Shown here: in pieces, positions 61,114 through 64,000 of the stretch
Layout of the letters: the number at the start of each line of letters is the position of its first letter
Position numbering within the stretch: the stretch's first letter is position 1
Source: Gemmatimonadales bacterium UBA7835
GTDB taxonomy: Bacteria > Gemmatimonadota > Gemmatimonadetes > Longimicrobiales > Gaopeijiaceae
Assembly: GCA_002500925.1 (NCBI GenBank)
Contig: DLTN01000100.1
Span: 1-64,000, forward strand
Length of the DNA: 64,000 nt
Direction: 5' to 3'
Notes under the pieces: model-generated
What the model saw: only the letters and a program-made list of their open reading frames with translations
What the model was told of the DNA's origin: nothing
The model's database searches: none
Made by a program: the position numbers and the translations under genes

Positions 61114-62749
61114 GTACAGAAAGTTTTGGAATCGGCAATCACGGGGTATGAGGGCAATAGCTACCCTCGTACTGGCCAATTCTTTCCTTCTCTTTCCTGT
61201 CTGGGTCCTCAACCGCGGATTCAAGCCTCACCTCCTGGCGCTAGAAACAGCAATCCTCACGGCAGCCTTTCTGTTATTTCCACGCGGACGATTGACGAGG
61301 GTCGCCGCGCGTCTTTCTGGCCTGCTCGTGGTCACCATCTCTGTACTGCAGCTCGGCGACACCACAGCTCGCATGAGCCTAGCGCGCCCGCTAAATCTGT
61401 ATCTTGATCTTCAACTAGTTAGTTCCGTAGTCAATCTTCTTCATGGCACACTGGGAGAGCTAGTTGGCACGATTGCAGTAGCCAGCGGCATACTCCTCTA
61501 TGCTCTCGTAGCCATATTGCTCGGATCCCTTCTTGGAACACTGCACCCAGAAACCGGGAACCGGCAACAAAAGATGGTATCGGCGCTTCTCCTCATATTA
61601 GCGCTTGTGGCTGTTCCTTTGCGCTGGATGCACCCGAATGGCGTTGTGCTCGGTCTTCCAGCGGTTCAACTGACCAGAGATCAGGTGAAACATGTCTCAA
61701 GCATGATTCTTGAGAACGAGCGGTTCGCGCGGGAGATGGAACACGTGCCGGGTCAATATGAGGAGACTCTCGGCCTGCTAGAGGGACTTGAAGGCCGCGA
61801 CCTCATAATGGCGTTCATCGAATCGTATGGAATCTCTGCAATTGAGGACGAACGTTACGCGCCGGTAATCCGACCTCGGCTAGAGTCTATGGATGCCGCG
61901 CTTGAGGAAGCCGGAATCCACGTCGTCACAGGAAAGTTGATAGCGCCCAGCCAAGGAGGGATGTCGTGGCTGGGGCACGGATCGATACTGAGCGGGCTCT
62001 GGCTCGAAAACCAATTGAGATATGACCTTCTCCTCGCAAGCGATCGGCAGACTCTTGTGGATGACTTTAAAGCCGCCGGGTACAGGACCACAGCTATAGT
62101 GCCGGCTATAACTATGGCGTGGCCAGAAGGTGACCGTTTTGGATACGACCAGATCTATGCGTTTCATGACATCAAGTATGAAGGCCCTTCACTGAATTGG
62201 GTCACGATGCCCGATCAGTTTACATGGTCCTACTTAGAACAAACGGTGCGCAAGGAAAGCTCGCGACCGCTATTCGCCGAAATCAGTCTCATCAGCAGCC
62301 ACGCGCCCTGGACACCGATCCTTCCGGTAATAGAGGACTGGTCGGCGATCGGAAATGGGGAAATCTTCGATCCTTTCGGGGATGCCGGAGAAGCCCCTGA
62401 AGACCTGTGGAGAGACGGCGATCGGGTACGTGAGCACTACGCGCTAGCAGTTGGATACGCAATCGACGCAATGGCATCCTATGCGGAACGCTACCTCAAC
62501 GCACAAACGGTATTGATAGCCCTAGGAGACCACCAAGCCGCACCTCTGATAACTGGTCAAGATGCTAGCCGGGCTGTGCCAGTCCATGTGATCGCACGGG
62601 ACCTTGAAGTGCTCACGCCATTCCTCGACTGGGGTTTTCTTCCCGGAGTCATGCCCCCGAGCACGGAAGAGGTCCGACAGATGGACGCATTTCGTAACTG
62701 GTTTGTGAACGCATATAGCGGTACAAAAGAGGAGAGCCCCTCTCCATGA
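61112..62749 (+). CDS. Membrane sulfatase/phosphoglycerol-transferase-superfamily protein (OpgB/LtaS-like)
   Basis: About 545 residues if ATG 61112 is used (MYRKFWNRQSRGM); ATG 61148 is an alternative that avoids overlap with opgG. Residues about 15-190 hold four or five membrane helices. The soluble part has DLIMAFIESYGIS (metal Glu) near 234, QGGMSWLGHGSILSG with a Ser in place of the LtaS nucleophilic Thr (the position just before it is Met), and late LIALGDHQAAP (metal Asp/His). This matches the alkaline-phosphatase superfamily that includes LTA synthases and the phosphoglycerol transferase OpgB. Divergent to opgGH, so a role in decorating periplasmic glucan is a fair inference. Sulfatase activity is the other option. 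Confidence 0.78.
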   Translation: MYRKFWNRQSRGMRAIATLVLANSFLLFPVWVLNRGFKPHLLALETAILTAAFLLFPRGRLTRVAARLSGLLVVTISVLQLGDTTARMSLARPLNLYLDLQLVSSVVNLLHGTLGELVGTIAVASGILLYALVAILLGSLLGTLHPETGNRQQKMVSALLLILALVAVPLRWMHPNGVVLGLPAVQLTRDQVKHVSSMILENERFAREMEHVPGQYEETLGLLEGLEGRDLIMAFIESYGISAIEDERYAPVIRPRLESMDAALEEAGIHVVTGKLIAPSQGGMSWLGHGSILSGLWLENQLRYDLLLASDRQTLVDDFKAAGYRTTAIVPAITMAWPEGDRFGYDQIYAFHDIKYEGPSLNWVTMPDQFTWSYLEQTVRKESSRPLFAEISLISSHAPWTPILPVIEDWSAIGNGEIFDPFGDAGEAPEDLWRDGDRVREHYALAVGYAIDAMASYAERYLNAQTVLIALGDHQAAPLITGQDASRAVPVHVIARDLEVLTPFLDWGFLPGVMPPSTEEVRQMDAFRNWFVNAYSGTKEESPSP

Positions 62750-63504
62750 GGCGCCTGCTAGGCCTAGCACGTTCGATGCTTATATACTGGCGCCCCGGCC
62801 GTCAGAGAGGCCTGCGAACCCTATACTCTTCATTCGTCAGCGCAGGCGACCTAGTCTTCGATGTCGGTGCTCACCTAGGTGACCGGACGGTCGCTTTTTG
62901 TGACCTAGGCGCACGGGTCATCGCAATCGAGCCCCAAGAAGACGTACTGCCCTGGCTTCGCAGACGGATCGGCCGAAAATCGGGCGCAACCCTTGTGAAT
63001 GCAGCAGTTGGTAGAGCGAAAGGCACCGGGAATCTGCTAGTCAGCGACAACAACCCGACCCTTTCGACCTTAGCAGACGACTGGCGAAAAAAGGTCGTGC
63101 GCAAGAATCCATCCTTTCGTGAGGTCCGCTGGAATCGAAGGCAAGAGGTTCGCGTGACAACGCTCGACGCCTTGATAGAGGAACATGGAGAACCAAGCTT
63201 CTGCAAAATCGACGTAGAGGGTCACGAGGCGGAGGTTCTCGCTGGCCTATCGCAGTCCATCGCTATGGTTTCGATCGAATTCGTGTCCGGGACCCTCGAA
63301 ATCGCTGAGGCATCTATCGACCGGCTCGAATCCCTCGGTCATTACGAGTACAATGCCATCCCTGGAGAGAAACGCCGTTTCCTCTGGGAAGCGTGGCAGA
63401 CTCCAGACAAAATGAGGGGCTGGCTAGCACATCAGGCCATTAAATTCCCCTCGGGTGATCTATACGCACGACGGATCTCAAGGTTACAGGACACAACCAC
63501 ATGA
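62746..63504 (+). CDS. FkbM-family methyltransferase
   Basis: A 252-residue protein starting with ATGA overlap on the preceding gene. The SAM-binding motif is VFDVGAHLGDRTVAF (GxG at about 42-44), followed by VIAIEPQE (motif II), and FCKIDVEGHEAEVL is the FkbM signature. The family methylates hydroxyl groups of sugars or polyketides. Linked by overlap to the membrane phosphatase/transferase gene, so methylation of a glycan is a fair inference. Confidence 0.88.
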   Translation: MRRLLGLARSMLIYWRPGRQRGLRTLYSSFVSAGDLVFDVGAHLGDRTVAFCDLGARVIAIEPQEDVLPWLRRRIGRKSGATLVNAAVGRAKGTGNLLVSDNNPTLSTLADDWRKKVVRKNPSFREVRWNRRQEVRVTTLDALIEEHGEPSFCKIDVEGHEAEVLAGLSQSIAMVSIEFVSGTLEIAEASIDRLESLGHYEYNAIPGEKRRFLWEAWQTPDKMRGWLAHQAIKFPSGDLYARRISRLQDTTT

Positions 63505-64000
63505 AGTGGCACGATCTCAATAGCCCCGAAATCAAGGCTCTAGCCAGTCGAGACCCAGTGGCAATTCTGCCAGTCGCCGCCATCGAACAGCATGGGCCTC
63601 ACCTCCCGCTCTCCACAGACGTCAATATTGGGGAGGGGTTGGTCGAAGCAGCAGTAACCCAACTGGAGACGATACCGCTAGTCGTTCTGCCGACCCAAGC
63701 CGTTGGGGCGAGCTTGGAGCACGTAACGTTTCCAGGCACCCTAACCCTCTCTCCACAATCACTCGAAGATGCTCTGGTGGGGCTAGCGAGCGGACTTCAC
63801 GCCGCGGGCCTCCGGCGGCTTGTTCTTAGTAATAGCCACGGAGGTAACAAAGCGGCAATCGACTCCGCAGCTCTGCGTATCCGATGTGAGTTCACTATGC
63901 TCGTTGTGAAAGCCCATTACTTTCGCTTTCCGAAACCCTCAGATGTCGGACTTCCCGATACGGAATGGATGCACGGGCTGCACGGAGGAGCTATAGAGAC
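63501..64000 (+). CDS. Creatininase-family amidohydrolase, C-terminus cut by window edge
   Basis: ATG 63501 overlaps the FkbM stop (ATGA) and the frame stays open to the end, giving about 166 residues of a usual 240-260. Creatininase marks: LPVAAIEQHGPHLPLSTDV (metal Glu/His/Asp), VGASLEHVTFPGTLTLS, VLSNSHGGNKAAID (His/Asn) and GLHGGAIET just at the edge. The family hydrolyses cyclic or formamide amides with zinc; substrate undetermined. It is coupled to two upstream genes through ATGA overlaps. Confidence 0.88.
   Translation, partial: MKWHDLNSPEIKALASRDPVAILPVAAIEQHGPHLPLSTDVNIGEGLVEAAVTQLETIPLVVLPTQAVGASLEHVTFPGTLTLSPQSLEDALVGLASGLHAAGLRRLVLSNSHGGNKAAIDSAALRIRCEFTMLVVKAHYFRFPKPSDVGLPDTEWMHGLHGGAIE

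Noticed and set aside
1..64000. Mobile elements, CRISPR arrays and phage genes
   Set aside because: No transposase, integrase, terminal inverted repeats or regularly spaced repeats were seen; codon and base use look even across the window.

Overview
The window looks like a piece of chromosome from a Gram-negative aerobic heterotroph of the Gemmatimonadota type, probably marine. This is inference. It rests on a combination often seen in that group: a DUF5916 outer-membrane-type protein, Asp-box (VPS10-like) secreted proteins, carboxypeptidase-regulatory-domain secreted proteins, DUF1080 proteins, a TIGR04076 protein and many lipoproteins. No 16S gene or universal marker set was available to place it. 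Genes are dense and switch strand often. Many neighbours are coupled by ATGA or GTGA overlaps. I see no rRNA, tRNA, insertion sequence, phage gene or CRISPR array, and no recognisable transcription factor.

1-8.4 kb (mostly minus strand): an edge-truncated acyl-CoA ligase, an OsmC protein, a TPR protein, and a compact PTPS-folE-SDR-zinc-ribbon block that reads as a pterin (tetrahydrobiopterin-type) operon. Then follow endonuclease IV, class II fumarase and a lipoprotein fusing YHYH and DUF305 domains. 8.5-22.2 kb: a pteridine-reductase-like SDR with His where the catalytic Tyr should be, thioredoxin reductase plus an FNR-type flavoprotein, Rho, a FakA-FakB fusion, DUF5916, a one-domain asparaginase-like protein, an aldehyde dehydrogenase and ThyX. 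The region ends with an AhpD-like gene whose apparent nonsense TGA sits exactly at the second redox cysteine and is followed by a hairpin. I read it as a selenoprotein.

22.5-33 kb: three glycosyltransferases and an MsbA-like ABC exporter (surface glycan or glycolipid), a malonyl-CoA-synthetase-like ligase coupled to a sodium:solute symporter, two small tandem paralogous lipoproteins and a NamZ-type peptidoglycan exo-muramidase. 33-51 kb: secreted and periplasmic catabolic functions: a 10-Asp-box protein, two tandem carboxypeptidase-regulatory paralogues, a nitroreductase, an aminotransferase, a Gfo/Idh-DUF1080-DUF1080 operon for 3-keto-sugar chemistry, a sulfatase, a PhoD-like phosphatase, an amidohydrolase and an FG-GAP/UnbV lipoprotein.

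51-64 kb: a minus-strand run opgG-opgH-ribA-TIGR04076-aldo/keto reductase-AddA-like helicase/nuclease. Opposite it is a plus-strand run of a sulfatase-superfamily membrane protein, an FkbM methyltransferase and a creatininase cut by the right edge. The opgGH genes make osmoregulated periplasmic glucans in Proteobacteria. The divergent membrane phosphatase/transferase is a candidate modifier of that glucan. The two runs start from overlapping ATG codons.
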